Made by a program: the position numbers and the translations under genes. A stretch of 64,000 bases of DNA from Sporosarcina sp. P2 (GTDB lineage Bacteria; Bacillota; Bacilli; Bacillales_A; Planococcaceae), in contig NZ_PDYY01000002.1 in the NCBI RefSeq assembly GCF_002743255.1, forward strand, positions 124,001 to 188,000, written 5' to 3'. The notes beneath the pieces are model-generated. The model was not told the origin of the DNA and did no database searches. It was given only the letters and a program-made list of their open reading frames with translations. Of this stretch, positions 6,856-13,984 are shown in pieces (within the stretch, counting starts at the first letter, position 1; each line of letters opens with the position of its first letter).

Positions 6856-7557
6856 CTAAGCTACATACACTAACTTCCCAGTAGCAGCCTGTACCGCTTG
6901 TTTAAATTCGATTCCATTACTGTTTGAATCAGATAGATGTAGCAAATGAATCTCCTGGACTCTTGATAGATCGTTAGCTTTCAAAAAGACCAATAGGTTT
7001 TCGAGCGAGAAATGCGAATTCATTATTCGTTCTGCTAGAAATAGTGGTATAGATCCGTCCGCTATCTTCCGATTAATTATTTCTAGTGAGTAGTTACATT
7101 CGATAAGTAAATGTGTAATTCCAGTAAATTTATACTTAATGTAATAAGTGTCGCTGGCGAACAATATACGTTCTCCACCTTCACTTTCAATCAGGAATCC
7201 GAAAGGTTCTGCTGCATCATGTTGTAAATCAAAACCAAGTACCTTCCAAGAACCAATCTGCACAGCCTCTTTGTTTTTCATGGTCTTTATCCGGTGGTGC
7301 TCGATGCCTATAGCGTCCTTAGTGCCTTGCGACATATAAATGTCTAGCCCTCGATTCGCAACGTCTTGCACAGCCTTACAGTGATCTTTGTGGTCATGAC
7401 TCACAAGAACCGCTTCTATTTCGCTAGTTTTGAAATTTAATCCTCTTTGAATGTCCTTAAACGAGATGCCGCATTCTATAAGCAAGGAAGTGCGGGAATC
7501 GCTAATGTGATAGCAATTCCCCGTACTTCCTGTTGCGAGTGTTTGGATCGTAATCAT
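6856..7557 (-). CDS. Metallo-beta-lactamase-fold hydrolase (YycJ-like)
   Basis: 233 residues. The two-metal motif SHDHKDH (HxHxDH) is near residue 54, with LATGSTGNCY at the N-terminus, FASDTYY near 133 and a NSHFSLENL histidine near 180, as in YycJ/WalJ-like enzymes. Some members of that group are 5'-to-3' exonucleases. The gene overlaps the recT stop region by one base, so the two are co-translated. In the absence of a RecE/YqaJ nuclease this protein may supply end resection for RecT; that is inferred. Confidence 0.82.
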   Translation of the reverse strand: MITIQTLATGSTGNCYHISDSRTSLLIECGISFKDIQRGLNFKTSEIEAVLVSHDHKDHCKAVQDVANRGLDIYMSQGTKDAIGIEHHRIKTMKNKEAVQIGSWKVLGFDLQHDAAEPFGFLIESEGGERILFASDTYYIKYKFTGITHLLIECNYSLEIINRKIADGSIPLFLAERIMNSHFSLENLLVFLKANDLSRVQEIHLLHLSDSNSNGIEFKQAVQAATGKLVYVA

Positions 7558-8483
7558 TAGAATCCAGGCCCATCCGACGTGACTGTTACTGGTTCAGGTT
7601 CCTTTGGTGTCGATTTCTGTGTCGGTACCTCTTTTGCAGGTTGGATGATTTCACCAGTTGTCGGTTCAACAAAATCCAATACTTCTTTATTCGCATTTTG
7701 GTCAATTTCATGTTGTGGATTGATTTCGCGTAAAGGTTTATCGTCTTCAAATTCGTTTTCTGTCGTGCGATTAATTGCACCAATGAATAGATCGCTGTCA
7801 TCTGAAGTATTGATAAACGCTTTAGACGCTCGATTGATTACAGTTCGTTTCGCCATCTCTTGCGGATACTTGTTTTGTACAGTCTGCATAGATGATTGGG
7901 ACCATGATGTTTGAATTTCTGCCATGGTCATCACAGTCAGGAATTGCACGCCATCATCTCGCTCGATAATGCAATAAGCCCCAAGAATGTCTTCTTTCTT
8001 TCCGGTAGCCGCCATCCAGTCAACGCTATGAGATTTAAAGGCTAGTTGTCCTCTCTCGTTGTACTCCACGTTGAATTCTTCGCCTTTCCAGATGACGTTA
8101 GCCCATACATCCTTTACACCGTTCAAGCGCTTTAGCACCGCTTGTGTGCCGTGGTATGAACGAGTGAACTGCATTTTGTCACCGTATACGATGAAATAGC
8201 CTTGATTCTTGGCTACACTCAATGCCTGGATCGCCATATCTTGAAGGGAGAATGCAACACTTTCTGGCGTCGCACTATCCATCAAAGATGTTTTCTTTTT
8301 GAAATCTACTTCTGTAAGCTTGAAATAAGCCGCTTGTACCGCATTCACAATGGAGTAGTTTTCAGGGATGTTAATCTGATTGTTTTCAACCATTGCTTTC
8401 ACTTTGTTGGCGACCTTAGTCACCAGTTCGTTTTTCTTTTCTGCTGGTTGCATTTGTTGGGTTTCTTGTAGTTGGTTAGTCAT
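7557..8483 (-). CDS. recT: RecT-family single-strand annealing protein
   Basis: 308 residues. Conserved RecT core: NYSIVNAVQAAYFKLTEV, SVAFSLQDMAIQALSVAKNQGYFIVYGDK, FTRSYHGTQAVLKR, and a C-terminal KRTVINRASKAFINTSDDS. Tail residues are acidic and proline-rich, probably for SSB contact. RecT anneals complementary single strands and promotes phage recombination and concatemer formation. It is flanked by the SbcC-like ATPase (upstream, through one small gene) and the metallo-beta-lactamase protein (downstream). Confidence 0.93.
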   Translation of the reverse strand: MTNQLQETQQMQPAEKKNELVTKVANKVKAMVENNQINIPENYSIVNAVQAAYFKLTEVDFKKKTSLMDSATPESVAFSLQDMAIQALSVAKNQGYFIVYGDKMQFTRSYHGTQAVLKRLNGVKDVWANVIWKGEEFNVEYNERGQLAFKSHSVDWMAATGKKEDILGAYCIIERDDGVQFLTVMTMAEIQTSWSQSSMQTVQNKYPQEMAKRTVINRASKAFINTSDDSDLFIGAINRTTENEFEDDKPLREINPQHEIDQNANKEVLDFVEPTTGEIIQPAKEVPTQKSTPKEPEPVTVTSDGPGF

Positions 8484-8655
8484 TTATTTTTTCCTCCTTA
8501 TTAACTTCTTTTCTTTCTAGTAGAGTTACCGATCCTGTATATTCACCGGAATTTATCATGGTAAGAAATAACATCCGTTCCGTCAGGGAGTTGAACATAA
8601 TTGTGTTTCTCCCATGTCTTCCTGAAAGCGTCACTCCATATTTAGTCGTTTCCAT
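8476..8655 (-). CDS. Small phage protein between ATPase and RecT (59 aa)
   Basis: METTKYGVTLSGRHGRNTIM..., 59 residues. Its start overlaps the stop of the SbcC-like gene as TAATG, and its last codons contain the recT ribosome site (AAGGAGG) and overlap the recT start by eight bases. The double coupling argues strongly that it is translated. A mixed alpha/beta small protein; no family recognised. Confidence 0.68.
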   Translation of the reverse strand: METTKYGVTLSGRHGRNTIMFNSLTERMLFLTMINSGEYTGSVTLLERKEVNKEEKIND

Positions 8656-10637
8656 TACGCCACCACGCTTTCTTCATTCGACTTCGTTTCAATCCGCAAT
8701 CGCTTGTCTGGCTCTGATACAACCAAACTGATTAGCTGGGAATCTGTGTCCGCAATGCGTGTGACTGCTTCGGCATTGTCCACAAATATCGGGACTCTGA
8801 AGCCGTAATGATTTGATAGAGTTCGGATAATATCCAAGCCGACATTGATCTTCGCTGCGTTGTTAAGTCCGGAACCATAAGGGACACCTTTATACGTCGT
8901 TTCACACACGTCAACCAGAGTTCCATCAACTTGTTTGTGAGTTAATTTAAAGCGTGCAATCTTGAATTTACTGTTGATTTTCTCATCCAACATATCTACT
9001 TTGATTCGAGTAAATTCTTCAATCAGGAATAATTCCTTTTCAACATTTTCGAAATCCTTCGCGAGTTGTTCCTGTTGCTCTTCCAGTTCAGCAATGCGCT
9101 TTTTGGACGTTTCCGCCTGTTCATGTTTTGCGATTTGTCCGTTCAGTTCGGAGCGCTTTGCTTTGAGTGTAACTACTTCCTTCTCGATTTCCGCAACAGC
9201 TTCAGTTGCATTCGCCTCGAGGGATTTGATTTCTTCTTGGACAGCGGACATTTCCGCAACCTTGTCCGTGTACTTAGGGTTCGTTCGAGCGTTCTTCACT
9301 TCATCGCGCAATTCGTTTAGCTGGATGTTCAGCTTGTTGATCGACTCTTCTTTCTTCGCAATATCGTCTTGCAGTTGCGCAACGACTTTCTCTGATTCCG
9401 TGATTCGATTCAGTGTTTCTTCTTTGTCTGCCGCAATCGCTTTACCCATCTTTCGGATGTGCTCTAACTTGCTGGACTTTATGGTGTTAAACTCCGCTAC
9501 CGCCTTATCTCTAGCGGCTGCCAGTTGCTCTTCTGGTATGGCTTGTCCGCACGTCGGACACTCACACGCTTCTTTGTGTTCAAGTTGTTTAGCGTCCTCC
9601 GTCGCAAAGTCTTCCCGTAAAGCGACCAACTTCTTGTCAAACTCGACTACATCTTTTTTACCTACATCTATCTGATGGTTTGCATCATCCAGTTTTCTTT
9701 GCATAATCGCTTGATTGGATTTCTTTTCTTGGATCTTAGCGGTCACCTGGTAGCCCTTGTCAGTTGCTTCTGATTCCAGTTCGCGCTTGATGGACTCAAG
9801 ATCCATTTCAATCTGTCGTAAATCGTTCTTTTTATTCGTAACAGCCGAACCGTTTTTAATGTTGTTGATTTGAGTAGATGCCGCATCAATCTCTTTTTCT
9901 ACTTTTGCGATTTCTACTTCTATAGAAGAGACATCAATACTCCCTTCCGAAAGCATGTTATTAATCTCGCTGATTCTTGTTGGAATGCTTTTGATTTCAT
10001 CATTGATTTTCTTCTTCTTAGCAGCAATCACTTTTTTGTGGTCCTCGATTTTTCGACCATTCAGAATGCCGGTCAATTCTTGTAACTTTTTGTTAGCAGA
10101 AATAACTTCTTCATCAGTTAAATCTCCGGTAATATCCAAAAGCACTTCGCGTCGCTTCTCCCACTTGAACTGCTCGTTGAAGTAAGTAGGTGAAGTCAAA
10201 AGCTTAAATACCTCTTCGTCAATCAATTCTTTAATTGCCTCGTTGTATTTCTTTTCTGGTGTTGGGACTTCATCAATGAAGTATTTGTTTTTGTTTCCTT
10301 TAAACGTCACTTCAAGCGCATTTCTCTTTTGAGTCCAGTCCTCGTAATGAACTTTTTTCAATACCATCGGGTGACCGTCTACCAGGAACGACGCTTCAAC
10401 TTCGTGTTCCAAGTTGTTCATTTCTTGACCGTCAGGCGTCAGTGTTTTAAGAGAGAACTTCGTTTGGTTTTGGCTGTTTTTGTTGAACAAAAGCCACAAA
10501 AACGCATCGTACAAAGACGTCTTACCTGTTTCGTTATCCCCGAAGATTGTTGCATCGTTACCGTTTACGTTGAGTTCAAATTCCTTGATCCCCTTGAAGT
10601 TCTTCAATGTGAGATTCATCAATTTAATATTTTTCAA
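8655..10637 (-). CDS. SbcC/Rad50-like recombination ATPase with zinc hook
   Basis: 660 residues from a TTG start at 10637, chosen because AAGGAGGAG lies about seven bases upstream; the ATG at 10619 is an alternative. The N-terminus has Walker A FGDNETGKTSLYDAF; long coiled coils flank a zinc hook CPTCGQAIPEE in the middle; the C-terminus holds the Walker B area (VPIFVDNAEAVTRI). It belongs to phage gp46/SbcC-type SMC-like ATPases that work with a nuclease on DNA ends. No SbcD partner is present in the window, so the partner may be the metallo-beta-lactamase protein or a host enzyme. Confidence 0.85.
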   Translation of the reverse strand: MKNIKLMNLTLKNFKGIKEFELNVNGNDATIFGDNETGKTSLYDAFLWLLFNKNSQNQTKFSLKTLTPDGQEMNNLEHEVEASFLVDGHPMVLKKVHYEDWTQKRNALEVTFKGNKNKYFIDEVPTPEKKYNEAIKELIDEEVFKLLTSPTYFNEQFKWEKRREVLLDITGDLTDEEVISANKKLQELTGILNGRKIEDHKKVIAAKKKKINDEIKSIPTRISEINNMLSEGSIDVSSIEVEIAKVEKEIDAASTQINNIKNGSAVTNKKNDLRQIEMDLESIKRELESEATDKGYQVTAKIQEKKSNQAIMQRKLDDANHQIDVGKKDVVEFDKKLVALREDFATEDAKQLEHKEACECPTCGQAIPEEQLAAARDKAVAEFNTIKSSKLEHIRKMGKAIAADKEETLNRITESEKVVAQLQDDIAKKEESINKLNIQLNELRDEVKNARTNPKYTDKVAEMSAVQEEIKSLEANATEAVAEIEKEVVTLKAKRSELNGQIAKHEQAETSKKRIAELEEQQEQLAKDFENVEKELFLIEEFTRIKVDMLDEKINSKFKIARFKLTHKQVDGTLVDVCETTYKGVPYGSGLNNAAKINVGLDIIRTLSNHYGFRVPIFVDNAEAVTRIADTDSQLISLVVSEPDKRLRIETKSNEESVVA

Positions 10638-10650
10638 AATGTTCTCCTCC

Positions 10651-10679
10651 TTGTGATTTTCGGGATTCCGCGCTATAAT
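10651..10679 (+). promoter_or_regulatory. Near-consensus promoter facing against the early operon
   Basis: TTGTGA (10651-10656), spacer of 17, TATAAT (10674-10679). The -10 box sits inside a hairpin GCGCTA-taa-TAGCGC, and an 11-base inverted repeat TTCGGGATTCC (10659-10669) / GGAATCCCGAA (10700-10710) brackets the start point, so it may be regulated. Confidence 0.6.
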
Positions 10680-10685
10680 AGCGCC

Positions 10686-10740
10686 AAGTAGTTTTATAAG
10701 GAATCCCGAACTCGCTGCTCTAACAGCGGGTTTTATTTTT
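10686..10740 (+). ncRNA. Candidate antisense small RNA to SbcC-like gene leader
   Basis: Downstream of the promoter at 10651-10679 the expected start is A10686. The transcript would end at a terminator with stem CTCGCTG (10711-10717) / CAGCGGG (10724-10730) followed by TTTTATTTTT, giving about 50-55 nucleotides. It is complementary to the leader between the zinc-ribbon gene and the SbcC-like start on the opposite strand. No open frame fits. Prediction from sequence only. Confidence 0.5.
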
Positions 10741-10879
10741 GTTCTTCTTCGACCTCTGCAACTGATAACTCGTGATAGCAGTCGTCGCACGTTTGTGGGT
10801 ATCCGACTTCATTTCCGATAAACTCACCACAACGTTCGCAACACACGCCCCCGATAATCATTTCAGCGTATTCACCCAT
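10733..10879 (-). CDS. Small zinc-ribbon protein (48 aa)
   Basis: MGEYAEMIIGGVCCERCGEF... with CCERCG and CDDC forming a complete four-cysteine ribbon. The ATG at 10879 directly follows the stop of the upstream gene (TGA-ATG) and has a GAGGAGG ribosome site eight bases away inside that gene. Acidic tail. Typical tiny phage early protein of unknown role. Confidence 0.7.
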   Translation of the reverse strand: MGEYAEMIIGGVCCERCGEFIGNEVGYPQTCDDCYHELSVAEVEEEQK

Positions 10880-11059
10880 TCAAATCGCCTCCTCAAAACG
10901 AATGATTTCCGCGTCTTTACGAATCGCATAGACCTTCATGTGATCACCGTAATTGTTGTAATACGTTTGAGCAGCATCCAGTACACTGTCTTCAAATGTC
11001 ATCACGTAGACCGAATCGATTTCTTGCATAAAGACGATTTCCCACTGGTACGTTTTCAT
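10880..11059 (-). CDS. Hypothetical phage protein (59 aa)
   Basis: Starts MKTYQWEIVFMQEIDSVYVM at 11059, with GGAGTGTGAAGAAG upstream. Beta-beta-alpha pattern resembling small early phage proteins (FEDSVLDAAQTYYNN, MKVYAIRKDAEIIRF). Coupled end-to-start with the zinc-ribbon gene below it. No family recognised. Confidence 0.6.
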   Translation of the reverse strand: MKTYQWEIVFMQEIDSVYVMTFEDSVLDAAQTYYNNYGDHMKVYAIRKDAEIIRFEEAI

Positions 11060-11174
11060 CTTCTTCACACTCCTCTCCAAGTTGGTGATCAGCATCTTCC
11101 CATAACCGCCCAATCATAAATGCGATAATCGGAAGCATGATGGAACAGATCAGCGCGTATTCGAAATCCGTCAT
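10992..11174 (-). CDS. Putative small membrane protein
   Basis: 60 residues with a single N-terminal membrane helix (FEYALICSIMLPIIAFMIG) followed by an acidic, soluble tail. The ATG has an AAAGGGGTTGATGAC site. Its tail overlaps the next gene by 68 bases, so the C-terminus may not be conserved. Its existence is less certain than that of its neighbours. Confidence 0.45.
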   Translation of the reverse strand: MTDFEYALICSIMLPIIAFMIGRLWEDADHQLGEECEEDENVPVGNRLYARNRFGLRDDI

Positions 11175-11314
11175 GTCATCAACCCCTTTCTATTCGATGG
11201 ATGTGAATCCCATCAAGAAGACCAGGTCTACGAGTTTCCAATTCGCAGTGGAAATGATCCAATGGCTAACCAACCAACCTGAGCTTCTTGATAGGAGCCA
11301 AAGCTCCCAATCTG

Positions 11315-11382
11315 TGGTATACTAAAAGTACATAAATTCTAGTTTTGCCGATTTGACGTTGGATCCGTCAGTCGGCTTTTTT
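11315..11382 (+). ncRNA. Second candidate small antisense RNA
   Basis: An extended -10 element TGGTATACT (11315-11323) predicts a start near 11330. A strong terminator follows: GCCGA (11347-11351), TGACG (11354-11358), loop, CGTCA (11366-11370), TCGGC (11372-11376), then six T. The transcript of about 50 nucleotides would overlap the 3' end of the leftward 92-residue gene. A hairpin GGAGC-caaa-GCTCC lies in the -35 area (11294-11307). No -35 match was found. Confidence 0.4.
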
Positions 11383-11646
11383 GCGCGTAAATTGCATGGC
11401 TTGTGCGTTGATTCCTTGCGCGATCAACTTGGCTGCCAGTGCATGCGTGCTACTGTCTGCGCGCTTCATATGTTGCATAACCCTCACTTGCTTAAACATT
11501 TCTAGCAATGTCTCCGCACGGAATACCGCTTCCTCCATGTCGTCGGTCCAGTTACATAACTCCAATGCTTCGATTTGATGCATGGCCATCTTCTTTAAAT
11601 CAGCTGCTCTTTCAATGTCTGCTCTACGATAATTTGTTAGTTTCAT
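11368..11646 (-). CDS. Hypothetical phage protein (92 aa)
   Basis: All-helical, charged protein (MKLTNYRRADIERAADLKKMAMHQIEALELC...). A ribosome site AGGAGG precedes the ATG. Its stop codon lies inside the + strand terminator at 11347-11382. Position in the early operon beside an XRE regulator suggests a regulatory accessory, but no family is recognised. Confidence 0.62.
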   Translation of the reverse strand: MKLTNYRRADIERAADLKKMAMHQIEALELCNWTDDMEEAVFRAETLLEMFKQVRVMQHMKRADSSTHALAAKLIAQGINAQAMQFTRKKAD

Positions 11647-11655
11647 AGTGTCCTC

Positions 11656-11934
11656 CTAAAATAAAAAGTGAATAGCTCCTACTACCATCGTGCTGACGGT
11701 ATTGATAATGTCCGGCAATGTGTGCAATACTTCTGTCCCGTATAGGAAGGCAATGCCCAAGTCGACTGTCTGCGTCTGTACTGTCCAATCTCGGAAGATA
11801 TCTAATGCTGGGTACTTCTCGCCCCGCTCGATTTTTGATACATCTGACTGGTTGATGTTCAGCGCGAATGCCAGCTCCTCTTGTTTCAAGCCTTGACTCT
11901 TGCGGCATTGCCTTAAAAATTTCCCGATTTCCAT
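11656..11934 (-). CDS. XRE-family regulator with C-terminal membrane segment
   Basis: 92 residues. Residues 1-60 are a standard XRE helix-turn-helix (IGKFLRQCRKSQGLKQEELAFALNINQSDVSKIERGEKYP). The last 25 residues (LPDIINTVSTMVVGAIHFLF) are hydrophobic and could insert in the membrane, which is unusual for a phage Cro/CI-like protein. The ribosome site is a long AGAGGGGGGTGAG. Two dyads lie directly upstream and may be its own operators. Confidence 0.75.
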   Translation of the reverse strand: MEIGKFLRQCRKSQGLKQEELAFALNINQSDVSKIERGEKYPALDIFRDWTVQTQTVDLGIAFLYGTEVLHTLPDIINTVSTMVVGAIHFLF

Positions 11935-11952
11935 TGACTCACCCCCCTCTCG

Positions 11953-11988
11953 ATATTCCAGATCGGAATATATGCCGTTGAAGCATAT
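11953..11988. promoter_or_regulatory. Two adjoining dyads upstream of XRE gene
   Basis: ATATTCC-agatc-GGAATAT (11953-11971) abuts ATATGC-cgttgaa-GCATAT (11970-11988). Both are perfect. They sit 20-55 bases upstream of the XRE gene start, a typical operator position. The rest of the 11,935-12,122 gap holds only an imperfect hairpin near 12,080-12,115. Confidence 0.45.
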
Positions 11989-12122
11989 AAGCCAGTGTGG
12001 AATTTAATACTTTCGCAAGGTGTTGTATTCTAGTAATAGACCTACTCATAACCCTCGTGTTACGCTTCGTACGCAACCTCTGAATCTAGTGGAGCAAACC
12101 CCTCCGCTCTGCTAGATCACTT

Positions 12123-12791
12123 CTAAGCTATCCGTTTAGGGATCCACGCTTCTACGTAATAGATTGCCGATTGTAAATCTTTACGTAGAACATCTTTATA
12201 TGAAGCAACACCGAAACGGTCTTTAATTTCTCGATATAGTTCACGAAACAGTTTTCTTCTTGCTTGATCTTCACTTTCAATCTCATAAACCCGAGCGCCC
12301 ACCGCTCTTTGTAATCTTCGTTGCATGCGGTAATCCAACGTCATCTGATTGTCAATCTTGTCCTCCAGCTCCTCTACCTTGCCCTTGATTTCTTCAACTT
12401 CCTGAGCAGTTTCCAGTGTTAGCTGCATGGATGCCATCAGTTGCTCTTTGGGTGAAAGTACTTTTGGCAAATGCAATTCCTTCTCCATTTCTTCAAATCT
12501 AGTAACATATGCCGCCGTAAATAGAATGCCTTTTTCACCGGTCAATTTATTCGCCACCATGTCACAACCTTTCCGAGTGAGAAGGAAACATGGCCGTATC
12601 TCTTTTTTAGCGTCCTGGTACGTATGGGGAATAAAGAAATCTAACGAGCGCAGATCTGCGCCGGTTAAAACACTGATGTAATTACGAATGGAACGAAGAA
12701 CTTCTTTGTGTTGTTGTTCAACTGCTTCCGCTACATCTCTGCTGTCAGTGACTAGTTGTCCATTAAGTGCCACGACATTTAACTGATTCAT
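12123..12791 (-). CDS. Phage antirepressor (Rha domain plus ORF6C)
   Basis: 222 residues from MNQLNVVALNGQLVTDSRDV at 12791 (AAGGGGGATG ribosome site). The N-terminal Rha domain is clear (VAEAVEQQHKEVLRSIRNYI, RPCFLLTRKGCDMVANKLTGEKG). A coiled coil follows (AQEVEEIKGKVEELEDKI), then an ORF6C-type C-terminal domain (YRMQRRLQRAVGARVYEI...FRELYREIKDRFGVASYKDV). Such proteins counter lysogenic repression or modulate the early switch. Its place just downstream of cro and the excisionase-like gene is standard for Bacillales phages. Confidence 0.9.
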   Translation of the reverse strand: MNQLNVVALNGQLVTDSRDVAEAVEQQHKEVLRSIRNYISVLTGADLRSLDFFIPHTYQDAKKEIRPCFLLTRKGCDMVANKLTGEKGILFTAAYVTRFEEMEKELHLPKVLSPKEQLMASMQLTLETAQEVEEIKGKVEELEDKIDNQMTLDYRMQRRLQRAVGARVYEIESEDQARRKLFRELYREIKDRFGVASYKDVLRKDLQSAIYYVEAWIPKRIA

Positions 12792-12863
12792 AAAAACATC
12801 CCCCTTAAAGTAGGTATTTTGTTCCTCCGTGTCGAATAGTGACATTGAAGGGTGGTGATATTA

Positions 12864-13106
12864 ATGGCTACAAACGTTTATGCCTGCTTATGCGGTGATT
12901 GGGTAAATCTAAACGATGATCCCGATTGTAAGATGGGTGGGAATTTATCGTCGCCTTCAATTTGGTGGGAAGAAGGTGCAGAAATATGGAGTCCTTTCAA
13001 AAGAGCTGTTGAACACACCATGTACCAACTAGACCATGTTCATATTCTTTACAAAGGAAAAGACTATCGAATCAATCCGATGTATCTCCAAATCGTCGAA
13101 GGTTAA
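12864..13106 (+). CDS. Hypothetical protein, rightward within leftward operon
   Basis: 80 residues starting MATNVYACLCGDWVNLND, preceded by GGGTGGTGAT. It has an even mix of residues, two cysteines (CLC) and aromatic-rich stretches (SIWWEEGAEIW), so it looks coding. It is oriented opposite to the genes on both sides and its end overlaps the next leftward gene by 35 bases. No family recognised. Confidence 0.55.
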   Translation: MATNVYACLCGDWVNLNDDPDCKMGGNLSSPSIWWEEGAEIWSPFKRAVEHTMYQLDHVHILYKGKDYRINPMYLQIVEG

Positions 13107-13269
13107 ATTCGACTTCCAAACTTCGTTTCAGTTGCGTCGTGTTGCCAAGCCTCACCTTGGCAGCCTGGCTACTGAACACCATGTCTACTTGTTGCTTGAT
13201 TCTTCCCCACTCAGAACTTGATATTCCGTTCAACAGATTTACAAGTTCTTCGATTGTTTGCTTTTCCAT
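13072..13269 (-). CDS. Small conserved phage protein
   Basis: 65 residues from MEKQTIEELVNLLNGISSSEW at 13269, with AGGTGAGAGG upstream. The pattern SSSEWGRIKQQVDMVFSSQAAKVRL is found in small early proteins of Bacillus and Listeria phages as far as I recall; the function is unknown. Helical and basic. Confidence 0.62.
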   Translation of the reverse strand: MEKQTIEELVNLLNGISSSEWGRIKQQVDMVFSSQAAKVRLGNTTQLKRSLEVEFNLRRFGDTSD

Positions 13270-13306
13270 CCCTCTCACCTCCTACATAGAAGATTCACAT
13301 CCCTGT

Positions 13307-13597
13307 TCATCCACTAAAGTTATAAACCAAGTCATAATTACTGCGTTTCTTAATCCATTCGAGCAACTGATCCGTTACAATCTTGGCGTGACCGAAATCA
13401 TGAGTGACTGGAAAGCCTTGAATTTTTGCTGCACGGTGCACTGTTGTATAACTCACCCCCAGCAAGTCTGCAGCCTCTTGCAATGATAGTAAGATTGGTA
13501 GTTGACGTTCGCGCAATGCTTCGGCAACCGCCCGATTTACCGCTGCATTGATAAGCTCATTTAATTCTGTTGCATTTGTTACAATCACTTCTGACAT
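13307..13597 (-). CDS. Excisionase-type helix-turn-helix protein
   Basis: 96 residues. An N-terminal helix is followed by LSLQEAADLLGVSYTTVHRAAKIQGFPVTHDFG, a MerR/excisionase winged-helix core, and a closing helix (QLLEWIKKRSNYDLVYNFS). Such proteins bend DNA at att sites or regulate early promoters. It is the second gene after the Cro-like gene in the lytic transcript, so it is made when lysogeny breaks, as required for excision. Confidence 0.78.
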   Translation of the reverse strand: MSEVIVTNATELNELINAAVNRAVAEALRERQLPILLSLQEAADLLGVSYTTVHRAAKIQGFPVTHDFGHAKIVTDQLLEWIKKRSNYDLVYNFSG

Positions 13598-13608
13598 CTT
13601 TCTCCCTC

Positions 13609-13830
13609 CTATCCGACATTGTTTTGTTTCACTTCGTTACATTTCGTATCAAAAAAAATAGTCCAATCAAAACCCATAACTAGAGCAATAGATTTCGCGA
13701 CATGCACACTAGGGTTTCTATCGCCAGCCTCAATCATAGTGTAGTAGGCGCGTTCGATGTTAGACCGTTCCGCGACACTCTGCTGGGTCAAACCTTTCTT
13801 AACGCGCAAATCTTTCAACCACTTTCTCAT
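13609..13830 (-). CDS. Cro-like XRE repressor
   Basis: 73 residues from MRKWLKDLRVKKGLTQQSVAERS at 13830, with GGAGGTGGATAAG upstream. Complete five-helix XRE domain with recognition helix in SNIERAYYTMIEAGDRNPS. First gene of the leftward lytic operon and divergent from the CI-like gene; the promoter with -35 TTGACA and -10 TATAAT lies 36-65 bases upstream. Expected to repress the lysogenic promoter during lytic growth. Confidence 0.87.
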   Translation of the reverse strand: MRKWLKDLRVKKGLTQQSVAERSNIERAYYTMIEAGDRNPSVHVAKSIALVMGFDWTIFFDTKCNEVKQNNVG

Positions 13831-13857
13831 CTTATCCACCTCCACTTGTTGCGATTC

Positions 13858-13953
13858 GTTACTTTTATTATAGTATCGTTATGTTACATTGTCAACTTAA
13901 AAATTAAATTATGTTTCTTTTCGTTACGTACTATTGTGGTAACACTATGTTAC
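13858..13953. promoter_or_regulatory. Cro/CI operators and divergent promoters
   Basis: Leftward promoter: TTGACA (complement of 13890-13895), 17-base spacer, TATAAT (complement of 13867-13872), both perfect. Rightward candidate: TTGTGG (13934-13939), 17 bases, CATATT (13957-13962) with a TGG extension. GTTAC half-sites occur at 13858, 13883, 13923 and 13949, with GTAAC at 13939 giving the dyad GTAAC-actat-GTTAC. These are probably the repressor sites that decide lysis or lysogeny. Confidence 0.8.
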
Positions 13954-13984
13954 TGGCATATTAAAGGTAGTAGGAGGTTTAAAT

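Noticed and set aside
8962..9675. 237-residue + strand frame opposite the SbcC-like gene
   Set aside because: It mirrors the coiled-coil gene; its composition is Ser/Phe/Cys-rich without domains, and it has no ribosome site.
10659..10710. Long hairpin as a terminator of the zinc-ribbon gene
   Set aside because: On the leftward strand no T run follows; the structure fits a regulated + strand promoter better.
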